Part shown: piece by piece, positions 16,105 to 25,909 of the stretch | Layout: every line of letters starts with the position of its first letter | Numbering within the stretch: position 1 is the first letter of the stretch | DNA from: Streptomyces sp. Root1304 | Lineage (GTDB): Bacteria; Actinomycetota; Actinomycetes; Streptomycetales; Streptomycetaceae | Direction of reading: 5' to 3' | Assembly: GCF_001426405.1 (NCBI RefSeq) | Contig: NZ_LMEP01000007.1 | Coordinates: 826 to 64,825, forward strand | DNA: 64,000 bases | Program-made: the position numbers and the translations under genes | The notes under the pieces: generated by a model | Database searches by the model: none | What the model saw: the letters and a program-made list of their open reading frames with translations, nothing else | Told to the model about the DNA's origin: nothing

Positions 16105-17118
16105 CTATTCCGCCGCCGGACCGGCGAGCGTGGCGACCAGGACCGCCTTGATCGTGTGCATCCGGTTCTCCGCCTCGTCGAAGACGACCGAGTGCGACGA
16201 CTCGAAGACCTCGTCGGAGACCTCCAGCTCGGTCAGGCCGTGCCGGGCGTGGATGTCCCGCCCGACGGCCGTGCCCAGGTCGTGGAAGGCGGGCAGGCAG
16301 TGCAGGAACCGGACGCCCGGATTACCGGTGGCGCGCAGCACGTCCATGGTCACGGAGTACGGGGCGAGGGCGGCGATCCGCTCGTCCCACACCTCCTTGG
16401 GCTCACCCATGGAGACCCACACGTCGGTGGCGACGAAGTCGACGCCCCGGACCCCCTCCGCCACGTCCGCGGTGAGGGTGATCGTGGCCCCGCTGGCCTC
16501 GGCCAGCTCGCGGGCCCGCTCGACGATCTCCGCGGCCGGCCAGTACGCCTCCGGGGCCACGATCCGCACGTCCATGCCGAGCAGGGCGCCGGTGACCAGG
16601 TAGGAGTTGCCCATGTTGAAACGGGCGTCGCCGAGGTAGGCGAAGGCGACGGTCTCCAGCGGCTTGTCGGTGTGCTCGGTCATGGTGAGCACGTCGGCGA
16701 GCATCTGGGTGGGGTGCCAGTCGTCGGTGAGCCCGTTGAAGACGGGGACGCCGGCGAAGGCGGCGAGCTCCTCGACCACGGACTGGCCGTCACCCCGGTA
16801 CTCGATGCCGTCGAACATCCGGCCGAGGACGCGGGCGGTGTCCTTGACCGACTCCTTGTGGCCCATCTGGGAACCGGCGGGGTCCAGATAGGTGGTGGAG
16901 GCACCCTGGTCGGCGGCGGCGACCTCGAAGGCGCAGCGGGTGCGGGTCGAGGTCTTCTCGAAGATCAGGGCGATGTTCCTGCCGCGCAGCCGCTGGACCT
17001 CGGCGCCCGCCTTCTTGGCGGCCTTGAGCTCGGCGGAGAGCGCGACCAGGGCGCGGAACTCCTCGGCGGTGAAGTCCAGCTCCTTGAGGAAGTGGCGGCC
17101 GATGAGGTCTGTGGCCAT
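16105..17118 (-). CDS. arcB: Ornithine carbamoyltransferase, probably catabolic
   Basis: This 337-residue enzyme interconverts citrulline plus phosphate with ornithine plus carbamoyl phosphate. The carbamoyl-phosphate loop STRTR (residues 56-60), HPTQ in WHPTQMLAD, the ornithine-binding SMGEP region and the HCLPAFHD motif are all intact. It lies just downstream of arginine deiminase on the same strand, so the catabolic (phosphorolytic) role is favoured over arginine synthesis. The length matches anabolic and catabolic forms alike. It starts at an ATG preceded by GGAG-like sequence, and a distinctive AT-rich dyad sits 55-82 bases upstream in the arcA-arcB gap. No carbamate kinase gene is present in the window. 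Confidence 0.95.
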   Translation of the reverse strand: MATDLIGRHFLKELDFTAEEFRALVALSAELKAAKKAGAEVQRLRGRNIALIFEKTSTRTRCAFEVAAADQGASTTYLDPAGSQMGHKESVKDTARVLGRMFDGIEYRGDGQSVVEELAAFAGVPVFNGLTDDWHPTQMLADVLTMTEHTDKPLETVAFAYLGDARFNMGNSYLVTGALLGMDVRIVAPEAYWPAAEIVERARELAEASGATITLTADVAEGVRGVDFVATDVWVSMGEPKEVWDERIAALAPYSVTMDVLRATGNPGVRFLHCLPAFHDLGTAVGRDIHARHGLTELEVSDEVFESSHSVVFDEAENRMHTIKAVLVATLAGPAAE

Positions 17119-17172
17119 GGGACGCGCTCCTGGGGGTACGGGTCGGGGGACGGCGATCGGGGACGCTGGAAG

Positions 17173-17200
17173 TGTATACGCACTTCAACATTTATATACA
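17173..17200 (-). promoter_or_regulatory. ARG-box-like AT-rich dyad upstream of arcB
   Basis: TGTATA (17173-17178) and TATACA (17195-17200) bracket a strikingly AT-rich 28-base stretch in otherwise very GC-rich DNA. On each strand TGTAT is followed by a TTCA- or TTGA-like half, as in tandem ARG boxes bound by ArgR. The position, 55-82 bases before the arcB start, fits an activator site or promoter operator. Confidence 0.5.
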
Positions 17201-17219
17201 GCCCCCTTCCGTCCCCGGT

Positions 17220-18452
17220 TCAGGCCGCGTCCCGCTCCACCGGGCAGCTCATGCAGCGCGGGCCGCCCCTCCCCCGGCCCAGCTCGCTGCCCGGGATCTC
17301 GATCACCTCGATGCCCTGCTTGCGCAGATGCGTGTTCGTGGTGACGTTCCGCTCGTACGCGACGACCACCCCGGGCTCCACCGCGAGCACGTTGCACCCG
17401 TCGTCCCACTGCTCGCGCTCCGCCGCGTGCACGTCCTGCGTCGCCGTCAGCACCCGGATGTCCTGGAGCCCGAGCGCCGCCGCGATGGCGCTGTGCATCT
17501 GCTCCGGCGGGTGGTCGGTCACCCGCAGCGACTGTCCCGCGTCGCCCGGCTCGATCGTGTACGAGCGGAGCATCCCGAGCCCCGCGTACTGCGTGAACGT
17601 GTCCTCGGCGACCATCGTCATCACCGTGTCCAGGTGCATGAACGCCCGCCGCTTCGGCATGTCGAGCGCGATGATCGTGCGCGCCGAACCGGCCGCGAAC
17701 ATGCCCCGGGCCAGCATCTCCACCGCCTGCGGGGTCGTCCGCTCGCTCATCCCGATCAGCACGGCGCCGTTGCCGATGACCAGGACGTCGCCACCCTCGA
17801 TCGTCGACGGGTAGTCGGCCTGCCCCTCCGACCAGGTGTGGAACGAGCCCGCCTCGGCGCCCGTGAAGAGGGGATGGTGCTTGTAGATCGCCTCGAAGTG
17901 CACGGTCTCGCGCTGCCGGGCCGGCCAGCGCATCGCGTTGATCGAGACGCCGTCGTAGATCCAGGCCGAGGTGTCCCGGGTGAACAGGTGGTTCGGCAGC
18001 GGCCCGAGCACGAAGTCGTCCAGGTCCAGGGCGTGGAACCGCACCGAGGTCGGCTCGCGGTGGGCCGCCAGGAACTCCCGCTTCGTCATCCCGCCGACCA
18101 GTGCCTCCGTCAGCGCGCCCGCGTCCAGCGAGTCGAACGCGGCCCGGAGGTGGTCGGCGGCCAGCGGCCCGTACTCCTTCTCGTCGAAGACCCGGTCCAG
18201 GACGAGCGAGCGGGCCGCCGGCACGTCGAGCGACTCGCCGAGCAGGTCACCGAAGAGGTGGACCTCCACGCCCCGGTCGCGCAGCACGTCCGCGAAGCCG
18301 TCGTGCTCCTGCCGGGCCCTGCGCACCCACAGCACGTCGTCGAAGAGCAGGGCGTCCTTGTTGGTCGGGGTGAGCCTCTTCAGCTCCAGATCGGGCCGGT
18401 GCAGGATGACGCGGCGCAGCCGCCCGGTCTCGGAGTCGACATGGAATCCCAT
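17220..18452 (-). CDS. arcA: Arginine deiminase
   Basis: This 410-residue enzyme hydrolyses arginine to citrulline and ammonia. Family motifs are in order: FDDVLWV near residue 37, [18 protein letters not shown], the EGGD and [10 protein letters not shown] catalytic segments, and [10 protein letters not shown] at the C-terminus with the nucleophile at Cys400. The N-terminus [20 protein letters not shown] is standard, which fixes the start. Its product is passed to arcB, 101 bases downstream. It is on the same strand as the large operon that ends 82 bases upstream, and no obvious hairpin separates them, so read-through cannot be excluded. Confidence 0.96.
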   Translation of the reverse strand: MGFHVDSETGRLRRVILHRPDLELKRLTPTNKDALLFDDVLWVRRARQEHDGFADVLRDRGVEVHLFGDLLGESLDVPAARSLVLDRVFDEKEYGPLAADHLRAAFDSLDAGALTEALVGGMTKREFLAAHREPTSVRFHALDLDDFVLGPLPNHLFTRDTSAWIYDGVSINAMRWPARQRETVHFEAIYKHHPLFTGAEAGSFHTWSEGQADYPSTIEGGDVLVIGNGAVLIGMSERTTPQAVEMLARGMFAAGSARTIIALDMPKRRAFMHLDTVMTMVAEDTFTQYAGLGMLRSYTIEPGDAGQSLRVTDHPPEQMHSAIAAALGLQDIRVLTATQDVHAAEREQWDDGCNVLAVEPGVVVAYERNVTTNTHLRKQGIEVIEIPGSELGRGRGGPRCMSCPVERDAA

Positions 18453-18534
18453 ACGTCCATCCTGACGGAGCGGGGCGGCGCGGGCCCACGTTTCGGGTCG
18501 GGGCGGGTCGGGCCGAACTGTGCGGCGGGTGCGG

Positions 18535-20892
18535 TCAGGTCAGTACGGCCACCAGGAGGATCGCGATCACCAGGCCGCCGAGGAGGAGCCCGACGCGGCC
18601 CAGGAAGCGGCGGGTGTAGCCGTTGTCGGGGTCGTCGGGGTCGTCCCCGCCGGGTGGACCGCCCGGGCCGGACCCGGGCCGCTGCCCCGGCGTCCCCGGG
18701 CCCGGCGGCGTACGGGGCACCCCGTACGCCTCCTTGAGGAGGGCCAGCCAGACCGCTTCCGGGAGGCCCGGCCGCTCGCGGTCGACGATCAGCCAGAAGG
18801 CCTCCCGGGCGGACGGCGCCGGGCTCGTACGGAGACGGGAGAGCAGCGCGGCGACCGTGCCGACCGGTGCGTCGCCCGCGCCGAGGAGGGGACGGACGGC
18901 CCAGCGGTGCAGCTCGGCGGCGTTGGCCGCGCGGCGGGAGGGCGGCGGATCCGACGGATCGGCGTCCGCACCCGGCGGCCGGGCCGCCCAGAGCTCCCAC
19001 CCGAGGACGACCTCGCACAGCTCCCGGCGCATCGGGTGGCCCCAGGCGGGCAGCCGCCGTGCGACCTCCCCGAGGAGGACGGTGAGGATCTCGTACCGCT
19101 GCGGGCGGCGCAGCGCGTCGAGCAGCTCGCGGCTGCCGCCCCGCTCGACGAGACCACGGGCCTCCAGCGCGCCGCGGGCGGTCGGCAGCTTGTGCACGAG
19201 CCCGCTCTCGACCTCCCGTCCACGGCCCCGTACCCGTCTCAGGGCCGCGCGCCGGCCCGAGGCGCCGGGTCCGGTCCACTGGGGGACGTTCGGGGGGAGG
19301 AAGGGGCGGGCGTAGGGGTCGTCCCCGGGGGCGGGGGGCTCGGAGGGCGGACCGTACGGGCCCTCGGGCTCGGGGAACGAGGGCTCGGGGAACAAGGGCT
19401 CGGCGGGCGCGAGCTCGGGCGGCGCGGGCTCGGGGGTGACGGACCGCGCCGGGGGTGCGGCCTCCTCCGCCCGGACGGGTTCCCCGTACGGGTCGAGGGG
19501 TCGGCCCTGGTCGGTCGTCCCGGCCCTGTCCGCTTCCTTCGGGCTTTCCGGGTTCTCCGGGCTCTGCGGGCTCTGCGGGCTCTGCGGGCTCTCCGGTTTC
19601 TCCGGTTTCTCCGGGCGGAACCACAGGTCCGGGCGCTCCGACGGGCCCGGTCGGATGACGGCTCCGGGGGTCCGTGCGCCGGGAACCGGCACGGAGGGCC
19701 CACCCGGTTCGCCGTATCCGGGAGCCCGGTCGGCCTCGAAGCCGAAGTCGAAGTCCCGGTCCCATGCGCGGTCGCGGTCCACGTCCCGGTCGCGGTCCAC
19801 GTCCCGGTCGCGGCCCCGGTCCCCGTCGTCGCCGACCCGCCGGCCCCCGGGCGTCTCCGCCTCCCCCGTACGGGACCCCGAGGTCAGCCACCCCCGTACC
19901 GCGCCCCTCCGGCCCCGTACGGGCGGTGTCTCCTCACGGGGTTCCTCTCCCCAGGACCCGGCCTCCGGTGCCGGCCGCGTCCCGGGACCGCCGCCCGCGC
20001 CCCGCAGGTCCAACGCGTCGAGTGCCCGCGCGGCCGTCTCCAGGAGCGGGCCTCGGCGGGTGGACGCGGCGGCGTGGAGCGCGCTGCCGACCGCGTACTC
20101 GCCGCCCTCCCCCGCCGTCGCCCCCCGCACGTGGTGGGCGACCAGGCGCTCCGCGATCTGCTCCGCCCGGTCGCCGAACCGTTCACGCGGGTCGACGCGG
20201 CGGCGTTCGGTGTTGCGGCTCGCGGCGCCGGACCAGCGACCCACGAACACGAAGCGGAGGGCGGGGAGTTCGGCGGTGTCGTGGGTGGCGAAGGTCCACC
20301 GGCGGTCGGCGACCTCGCCGAACATGCCGTGCAGTCCCCAGAGGACCAGGCCCGCGGTGTCGCCCCGTTCGTCGAGGACGGTGAAGCGCTCGTCGGGGTG
20401 ACGGAGCAACTCGGCCACCGTGCCCGTGAGTTCGTCGGCGACGTGCGCCAGGGCCCGGTCGAGTTCACCCTGTCCCCCGCTGGACGCCCGGAGGAGGACG
20501 GCCTCCTGGACGACCGGCAGCGGGCCGCGCACGGCGGCGGCGTCCAGGTCCGCGCCCTCCCAGTTCCAGGCGTGGAGCCCGAGGCAGGTGGCGGGCGGGA
20601 GGAGCGCGGGCGCGCCGACGAGCGCGTGGCAGAGCACGGAGGTCCCGCCGTCGGCCTCGGTGAACGGGGTGCGCCGGATGAGCATGACGTCGGCCCGCCG
20701 CTGGAGCCGGACGAGGGCGGGCCGGGTCTCGTCGCCGCTCGCGCGCAGGACGGGGGCGGAGAGCCTGAAGAGGGTCTCCGCCTCGTCCCGGGGACCCGAC
20801 CAGGCGACCGGTCCGAAGCCGGTGCTGCCGGTGAGGTTCTCGCTGTCCCAGCGGAAGACGATCTGGTCGACCTCGTTCTCCGACCGTGTCAT
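18535..20892 (-). CDS. GTPase-associated protein 1 (GAP1)-like, tail-anchored
   Basis: This 785-residue protein begins with a segment typical of GTPase-associated protein 1 N-terminal domains ([20 protein letters not shown], residues 10-29). That alpha/beta region runs to about 300. A long low-complexity linker (about 310-560) follows, rich in Pro, Arg, Asp and Glu with PEKP/SPQ and DRDRDV repeats. A helical C-terminal domain (about 575-745; [17 protein letters not shown]) precedes one hydrophobic helix, [21 protein letters not shown], at the very end. It is likely anchored in the membrane by that tail. It is the last gene of the conflict-type operon, and its ATG overlaps the GTPase stop by 4 bases. 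GAP1 proteins were named from genome context with GTPases; no activity is proven. Confidence 0.78.
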   Translation of the reverse strand: MTRSENEVDQIVFRWDSENLTGSTGFGPVAWSGPRDEAETLFRLSAPVLRASGDETRPALVRLQRRADVMLIRRTPFTEADGGTSVLCHALVGAPALLPPATCLGLHAWNWEGADLDAAAVRGPLPVVQEAVLLRASSGGQGELDRALAHVADELTGTVAELLRHPDERFTVLDERGDTAGLVLWGLHGMFGEVADRRWTFATHDTAELPALRFVFVGRWSGAASRNTERRRVDPRERFGDRAEQIAERLVAHHVRGATAGEGGEYAVGSALHAAASTRRGPLLETAARALDALDLRGAGGGPGTRPAPEAGSWGEEPREETPPVRGRRGAVRGWLTSGSRTGEAETPGGRRVGDDGDRGRDRDVDRDRDVDRDRAWDRDFDFGFEADRAPGYGEPGGPSVPVPGARTPGAVIRPGPSERPDLWFRPEKPEKPESPQSPQSPQSPENPESPKEADRAGTTDQGRPLDPYGEPVRAEEAAPPARSVTPEPAPPELAPAEPLFPEPSFPEPEGPYGPPSEPPAPGDDPYARPFLPPNVPQWTGPGASGRRAALRRVRGRGREVESGLVHKLPTARGALEARGLVERGGSRELLDALRRPQRYEILTVLLGEVARRLPAWGHPMRRELCEVVLGWELWAARPPGADADPSDPPPSRRAANAAELHRWAVRPLLGAGDAPVGTVAALLSRLRTSPAPSAREAFWLIVDRERPGLPEAVWLALLKEAYGVPRTPPGPGTPGQRPGSGPGGPPGGDDPDDPDNGYTRRFLGRVGLLLGGLVIAILLVAVLT
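19541..19809 (-). repeat. Short in-frame tandem repeats in the GAP1-like gene
   Basis: Nine-base units (CTCTGCGGG/CTCCGGTTT types) fill about 19541-19615 and encode Pro-Glu-Lys/Ser-Pro-Gln steps. An 18-base unit, GCGGTCCACGTCCCGGTC, occurs twice at 19774-19809 and encodes the DRDRDV repeat. Both keep the frame, so copy changes would lengthen or shorten the linker without a frameshift. Confidence 0.7.
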
Positions 20893-23363
20893 CGGTCGAT
20901 CTCCTCTCTCGTTCCCGCGGGTTCCGCCCCGGGCAGCAGCCCGCACGCGGCGAAGAGCGACAGCAGCGGCGCGAGGACCCGGCGCGGCCGGGCCCCGTGC
21001 GGAAATCGGTCGCCGCGCGCCTGCCCGCCGGTCGCGGCGACGAAGTGCAGGGTGCAGTCGGCGCAGTCGTCGAAGGGCTTGAGCCAGGCGGCACTGGCGT
21101 GCTGGGCGAGGAAGGCGTACGCGTCCCGGCTCTCGGAGTGCAGCGCGGCCGGGTCGTGGCGGCCGGGCAGGGCCCGGCCGAGCCAGCGGTCGACGACGGG
21201 CTCGAAGCGGACGAGGTCGCTCTTGTTGACGGCGAGCGCGGCCGGTGCGGCGACGAGCCCGCCGCGCTGCCGGGGGATCCGGTTGAGCACGGTGGCGAAG
21301 GCCTCGTCGCCGAGTTCGCGCCGCCGCAGCCCGCTCTGTTCCCGTACGGGGTCGAGGGAGGAGATCCGGAGCGCCCGCAGCGGGTCGAGGACGAAGACGA
21401 AGGCGTCGACGCCCATGAGGAAGCGGCCGACCTCGCTGTCCTGGGCGAGGTCCTCGCCCGCGAGGTCGAAGAAGACGACGGGCCGGGGCGTGGCGCCGCC
21501 CGCCGAGACGAGCAGCCCGTCCGCGAACCGGGCGAAGGTCTGCTGTCCGGTGCGGCCGAGCTGCCGCCCCTGCTGGAGGCTCTGCACGCGTTCGCGCAGA
21601 TAGGTGCGGTGGGCCTCGGGGTTGAGCGGTCGGCACTTCAGTCCGTACGGTTCGAGGCCGCCGAGCTCGACCTCGCCCAGCATGGCGGCGAGCAGGTGCG
21701 TCTTGCCGACGGATGAGCTGCCGACGAGGGCGACGGTGAGGGGCTCGCCGTTGGTGAGGTAGGGCACGGGGAGTTCGTGCTCCTCGTCGCCCTCCCCCGT
21801 GTGGGGGCAGAGGTGGTACGCCTTGCGGAGGGCGTCGGAGCGGTGGCCGGGACGGCGTTCGGCGCTGAGGTCCAGCGGGATGCGGCTGCCCTTGGCGTCG
21901 ATGGTGACGAGGAGCCGTTCGTCGTAGGTGACGGGCAGCAGGCAGTGCGGGCACATCCGGGCCCGCGCGGGCGCCTCCGGCACGACGGCCGACGAGGGCG
22001 CCGGTCCGGACCACGGCGCGGAGGGAGACTCCGGCGCGGGGGCGGGGGTGCGGGACGACCGGTCGGATGCGCCGCCACCGGAGCCGCTGCCGCCGCCGCC
22101 GAAGATGCGGCCGATGAGGGTGGTCCGCGAGGGGCGCTGGTCGGGGACGGGGCCCGGTGCGTCCGGAGACGGGCCGCGCACCCCCTGCCGGTCCGTACCG
22201 GTCAGGGCCCGCTTCCGGGCGACCTGGTGGTCGTACTCGGCGCGCCACCGGTCGAGCGGATCGGCCGGCCCGAGGCCTCCGGCGAGCGGATCGGGCACAT
22301 GGAGCAGCCTCAACAGCTCGGCGGGGTGCGGCCGTTCGGCCGCGCGCGGCGAGAAGAGGCCGCTGTGTTCGAGGGCGGCGAGGCGGCGGTAGTCGGCGAG
22401 GTCGCCGGGCGGCCCCTCGCCCCGGTCGGGACGGCCGGAGAGCAGGAGGTACGCGATCTCCGCGACGGACCACAGGTCGTCGCGCGGATCGGCGGCACCG
22501 CGCCCCGCACGCTGCTCGGGCGACGCCCAGGGGGCGACGCCGAAGGGGTCGCGCGGCTCACCGGCGCGCAGCGCCGCGTACGGCTCGCGGATCCGGACGC
22601 GGGTGCCGTCCCACCGGACGGTGTCGGGGGTGATCGCCCGGTGGACGAGGTCGACGTCGCCCAGCAGCCGTACGGCCATGGCGAGTTGGCCGACGACCGC
22701 TTCCTGGTGCTCGGCGGAGAGACGCCCCGCCCAGTCGGTGAGCGGACGCCCGCCCGGCGGCCGGTACAGCACGAAGGGCTCGGCGGCGGTCAGGTCGAAG
22801 CCGACGACCCGGGTGAGGACGGCGCCGAACCGGGCTCCGCCGTAACGGCGTTCGAGGGCGACGGCGGCCGACACCTCGCGCTCCAGGAGCCCGAACGCCC
22901 GGGGGTCGCCCTGCGCGGACGAGGCCAGCCGGTACTGGTGGACCGGCACCGCCGCCGTCCCCAGGAACGCCCGGCGCGCCAGGAACCCGGGCCGGTCGGG
23001 GGGCCTGTGGTCCTCGCCGTACCGCACGACGAAGCGGACCGTCTCCTCCTGCGGGGTACGGAACTCCAGTTCCTGGTAGTACGGGTGGGGCGGCGGCTTC
23101 GGGGCGCTGAGATGGTCCGGGTGGTCGGGGCCGATGGGGTGGTTCGCGTGCGGGGGCGGCCCGGCGTCGACCGGCCGGCCCGCGTCGTCCCGCGGGCCGA
23201 CGCCGGTGGGCCGGCCGGTGTCGGCGGGCGGCCCCGCGTCCTCCCGGCGGTACGCGTAGGCCGGTGGCCCGGGGTCCTCCCGGCGGTGCGCGTCGGCGGG
23301 CCCTCCCCCTTCGTTCCGGTGCTTCGGGTCGTTCCGGTCGTTCCGGTGGTTCGGGTCTGTCAC
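20889..23363 (-). CDS. Pseudokinase-zinc ribbon-TRAFAC-type GTPase fusion
   Basis: This 824-residue protein has three parts. Residues 1-95 are a disordered Arg/Pro/Asp/His-rich leader. Residues 100-355 have a protein-kinase fold (DLVHRAITPDTVRWDG; PWASPEQR) but lack the catalytic Asp (HRA instead of HRD) and the DFG motif, so it looks inactive. After a linker, CPHC (471-474) and CPH (519-521) flank a zinc-ribbon-like segment. Residues 540-800 are a GTPase: G1 GSSSVGKT (548-555), G3 DLAG (633-636), G4 NKSD (713-716). This matches the 'double-GTPase/TRAFAC' proteins linked to GAP1. The GTG start overlaps the upstream stop by 4 bases. The GTPase probably signals to, or is gated by, the downstream GAP1 protein. 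Confidence 0.8.
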   Translation of the reverse strand: MTDPNHRNDRNDPKHRNEGGGPADAHRREDPGPPAYAYRREDAGPPADTGRPTGVGPRDDAGRPVDAGPPPHANHPIGPDHPDHLSAPKPPPHPYYQELEFRTPQEETVRFVVRYGEDHRPPDRPGFLARRAFLGTAAVPVHQYRLASSAQGDPRAFGLLEREVSAAVALERRYGGARFGAVLTRVVGFDLTAAEPFVLYRPPGGRPLTDWAGRLSAEHQEAVVGQLAMAVRLLGDVDLVHRAITPDTVRWDGTRVRIREPYAALRAGEPRDPFGVAPWASPEQRAGRGAADPRDDLWSVAEIAYLLLSGRPDRGEGPPGDLADYRRLAALEHSGLFSPRAAERPHPAELLRLLHVPDPLAGGLGPADPLDRWRAEYDHQVARKRALTGTDRQGVRGPSPDAPGPVPDQRPSRTTLIGRIFGGGGSGSGGGASDRSSRTPAPAPESPSAPWSGPAPSSAVVPEAPARARMCPHCLLPVTYDERLLVTIDAKGSRIPLDLSAERRPGHRSDALRKAYHLCPHTGEGDEEHELPVPYLTNGEPLTVALVGSSSVGKTHLLAAMLGEVELGGLEPYGLKCRPLNPEAHRTYLRERVQSLQQGRQLGRTGQQTFARFADGLLVSAGGATPRPVVFFDLAGEDLAQDSEVGRFLMGVDAFVFVLDPLRALRISSLDPVREQSGLRRRELGDEAFATVLNRIPRQRGGLVAAPAALAVNKSDLVRFEPVVDRWLGRALPGRHDPAALHSESRDAYAFLAQHASAAWLKPFDDCADCTLHFVAATGGQARGDRFPHGARPRRVLAPLLSLFAACGLLPGAEPAGTREEIDR

Positions 23364-25909
23364 GGTTCTCCCGCCTCCTGGGCGCGGACGGTGTGCACGA
23401 CGTCCGCGCGCAGGGGTACGAGACGGAGGATTCCGGCGTGGCGTCCCGCGCCGGTCCACACGACGTCCTCGGCGGTGCCCCGCCACACGTCGTCCCCGGC
23501 GGCCCCGCGCCGCATCGCCTCCGGTACGAACCGGACCTGCCGGGCGGCGAGCGGATCGTGGGAGAGCAGCCTGAGGTGTTCGGGGCCGCAGAGCGGGATC
23601 GTGTGGCCGGGGTCGTCCTCGGCGAGCAGCAGCCGGGCGACCGCGTCGGGGGCGACCCCGGTGAGCCGGGCGGCGTCGGGCCGGTCGGTGCGGTCGGCGA
23701 AGGGCGCGAGGGCGGTGAGCGCCTCGGGATCGCGCAGCCCGTCGTAGCGGGGCGGCGGCGAGGCCGCCACATCGCGCTCCAGGCGGAGGCGGGTCTCGTC
23801 CAGGAGTTCCGCGATCCGCTGCTCGTGCAGGGCGGACGCGCGGGCGCCGGGGTCGCGTTCGATGCCCGCCCAGCACCGGTCGAGGATCAGGAGGGTGCCG
23901 GCGACCAGGTCCCCGACGAGCGTGTCGACGAGGAGGGGGCCGCCGTCCCCGTAGCGCCGCTCCAGCCACGAGGGCGGCGGGACGGACGACGGCGGGCCGT
24001 CGGGGACCACGGGCTCCGGTCGGCCCGCCCCACCGGTCGCGTACGGGTCCGTGGGCTTGGCCAGGGAGGGGCCGGAGGGCCGGCCCGGCGGCGACGGCGG
24101 CCGGGGTTCCTCGTCCATGTCGGACCAGACGTCGTCGTTCTCCTCCCCGCCGCCCCAGTCCTCCCAGCTCCAGGCGGCGGTACGGGTCTCCGCCTCCGGC
24201 GGGGCGGGGTCGGAGGCGCGCGGGGCCGCACCGGGCGACCCGTCCCGCTCGTACGCCCGACCGTGGGTGTCCGCCGTCGCCGCGAGGTCACGGAGCAGCC
24301 GGGACACCGCCCCCGCGCCCGCCGAGCAGTGGTGCCGCACCTCGGCGAAGAGCCAGTCGTGCACGGCGGTCGTGACGACCAGGGTCTGGATCTCCCGCAG
24401 GACGCGCCACGCCTCCTCGGGGTCCGCCCGCGCCCACCAGTCGTCGACGGCGCGGCTCCAGTCGCGCAGCGCGAGCAGGACGACGGCCGTGAGGGACGCG
24501 GCGGACGCGACCGCGCCCGCCCACGCCGGCAGGCCGAGGAACAGGCCGGCGCCCGCCCCGACGAGGCCGCCGACCAGGCCCCCCAGGAGGCGGGGTGCCG
24601 CCCCCGTCGAGCCGCCGCCGTCGATCCGCCCGTCCGGCGAACGGTTCGGCCTGCGCCGCAGCATCAGCAGGGCGAGCCCGGCGGCGACCCCGCCCGCGGC
24701 CGGGCCGAGGAACCAGCCGAGGACCGGCCACACCCCGGCGAGCAGGGCGAGCAGCCCGGTCACCGCGAAGGCCGCCGGGCGGGATCCGCCGGCCGTGAAG
24801 GCGTGCCGTTCGTCGAGCCGCCGCAGCCGTTCCGGCCCGCAGATCGCGTCGAGCCGGGCCAGCCGGGCGGCGCTGCCGACGGGTGCGGTGCGCGCGGCGA
24901 GCGCGGACAGCCGGGCCGCCACCGACCGCAGCGGCAGGCCTTTGCCGATCAGGTCGTGGGTGTGGTCGCGCAGGGCCGGGACGATCCCGGCCCGGGTGAT
25001 CTCCCGTGGCAGTTCGGGCAGTTCGATGCCCCGGTCGCGGAGCAGGCCCCGGTGCTCGGCGGTGAGCCGGCTGCCGCCCGCCGCGCCGAAGGCGTCCGCG
25101 ACGACGGCACGGAACCGGCCCAGTTCCCGTGTCACCCGCTCGATGTCCCCCGGCAGGTCGACCGACCGGCCGGCGCGGGTGAGGAGCCCGGCGGCGCCCC
25201 GGATCCGCTGGTAGTCGTCGACGGCGTCCCCGACGGCCTCCTCGCACGCGCCGATCGCGGACCCCGCCCTGCCCTGGGGCGGCAGCCAGCGGTGGCCGGC
25301 CAGCGAGCGCGGGACCCCCTCGTCGAGGAGCAGGGCCAGGGTGCCCGGCACCTGTTCGGCGGAGGGGGTGCCCGCCGGTACGTCCTGGCCCGCCAGCCCT
25401 TCCACCGCCTGCCGCCAGGCGCGCGCCCGGGCCTCGTCGGTCAGGTCGTGCTCCAGGACGCGCGCGGCGGGCACGGCCACGCCGTGCACGACCTCGCCGA
25501 GCGCGCGGAGCACGGCGTCGAAGACCTCGGGCGTCGAGAGGACCGCGACGAGCGGGCGCAGCACGGCCTCGCCCGGAACGCCGTCCTCCACCGTGTCGAA
25601 CAGCCACAGGACACCGGCGGCGGGCGGGCGCAGGGTGAGCGAGCGGCTCACGCTCCGCGCGCCCCGCTCGCCGACGGCCAGACAGACGATGTGGGCGGGC
25701 CCGTACGAGGAGAGGCGCTCGTAGAGCCGCTGGTGGGCGACGAGCCGGTCGGCCTCGTCGACGACGAGGAAGCGGCGCTCGCCGCCGGGCTGCGGGGCGT
25801 CCAGGGCCGCGCGGACCACGGCGTCGGGGTCGTGGGCCCCCGCCGTCCGGAGGTCCAGACAGACGGCGTGCCCCGGCAGTGGTCGCTCAGGGAGGACGCG
25901 CGGGCTCAT
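23360..25909 (-). CDS. Large transmembrane component of the GTPase/tubulin operon, function unknown
   Basis: This 849-residue protein has an N-terminal alpha/beta domain with a Walker-B-like strand FLVVDEAD (47-54) but no P-loop. A helical middle region (about 180-330) follows, then two hydrophobic hairpins (around AFAVTGLLALLAGVWPVLGW and RLLGGLVGGLVGAGAGLFLG), then a mixed helical region with an acidic linker (WEDWGGGEENDDVWSDMDEE). The C-terminal domain carries short beta elements (DDVWRGTAEDVVWTGAGRHA). In related operons this position holds a membrane partner of the GTPase. It starts at an ATG overlapping the tubulin-like stop by 4 bases, and its own stop overlaps the GTPase GTG. I do not recognise the family firmly; a degenerate NTPase is one reading. 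Confidence 0.65.
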   Translation of the reverse strand: MSPRVLPERPLPGHAVCLDLRTAGAHDPDAVVRAALDAPQPGGERRFLVVDEADRLVAHQRLYERLSSYGPAHIVCLAVGERGARSVSRSLTLRPPAAGVLWLFDTVEDGVPGEAVLRPLVAVLSTPEVFDAVLRALGEVVHGVAVPAARVLEHDLTDEARARAWRQAVEGLAGQDVPAGTPSAEQVPGTLALLLDEGVPRSLAGHRWLPPQGRAGSAIGACEEAVGDAVDDYQRIRGAAGLLTRAGRSVDLPGDIERVTRELGRFRAVVADAFGAAGGSRLTAEHRGLLRDRGIELPELPREITRAGIVPALRDHTHDLIGKGLPLRSVAARLSALAARTAPVGSAARLARLDAICGPERLRRLDERHAFTAGGSRPAAFAVTGLLALLAGVWPVLGWFLGPAAGGVAAGLALLMLRRRPNRSPDGRIDGGGSTGAAPRLLGGLVGGLVGAGAGLFLGLPAWAGAVASAASLTAVVLLALRDWSRAVDDWWARADPEEAWRVLREIQTLVVTTAVHDWLFAEVRHHCSAGAGAVSRLLRDLAATADTHGRAYERDGSPGAAPRASDPAPPEAETRTAAWSWEDWGGGEENDDVWSDMDEEPRPPSPPGRPSGPSLAKPTDPYATGGAGRPEPVVPDGPPSSVPPPSWLERRYGDGGPLLVDTLVGDLVAGTLLILDRCWAGIERDPGARASALHEQRIAELLDETRLRLERDVAASPPPRYDGLRDPEALTALAPFADRTDRPDAARLTGVAPDAVARLLLAEDDPGHTIPLCGPEHLRLLSHDPLAARQVRFVPEAMRRGAAGDDVWRGTAEDVVWTGAGRHAGILRLVPLRADVVHTVRAQEAGEP

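Noticed and set aside
16105..17118. Biosynthetic argF for this gene
   Set aside because: Possible by sequence, but the partner arginine deiminase and permease favour the catabolic role; no other arginine synthesis gene is adjacent.
19541..19809. CRISPR-like repeat array
   Set aside because: Units are 9 and 18 bases with no unique spacers, and they lie inside a coding frame.
22500..23100. Active Ser/Thr protein kinase domain
   Set aside because: The HRD Asp and the DFG motif are missing, so a pseudokinase is more likely.
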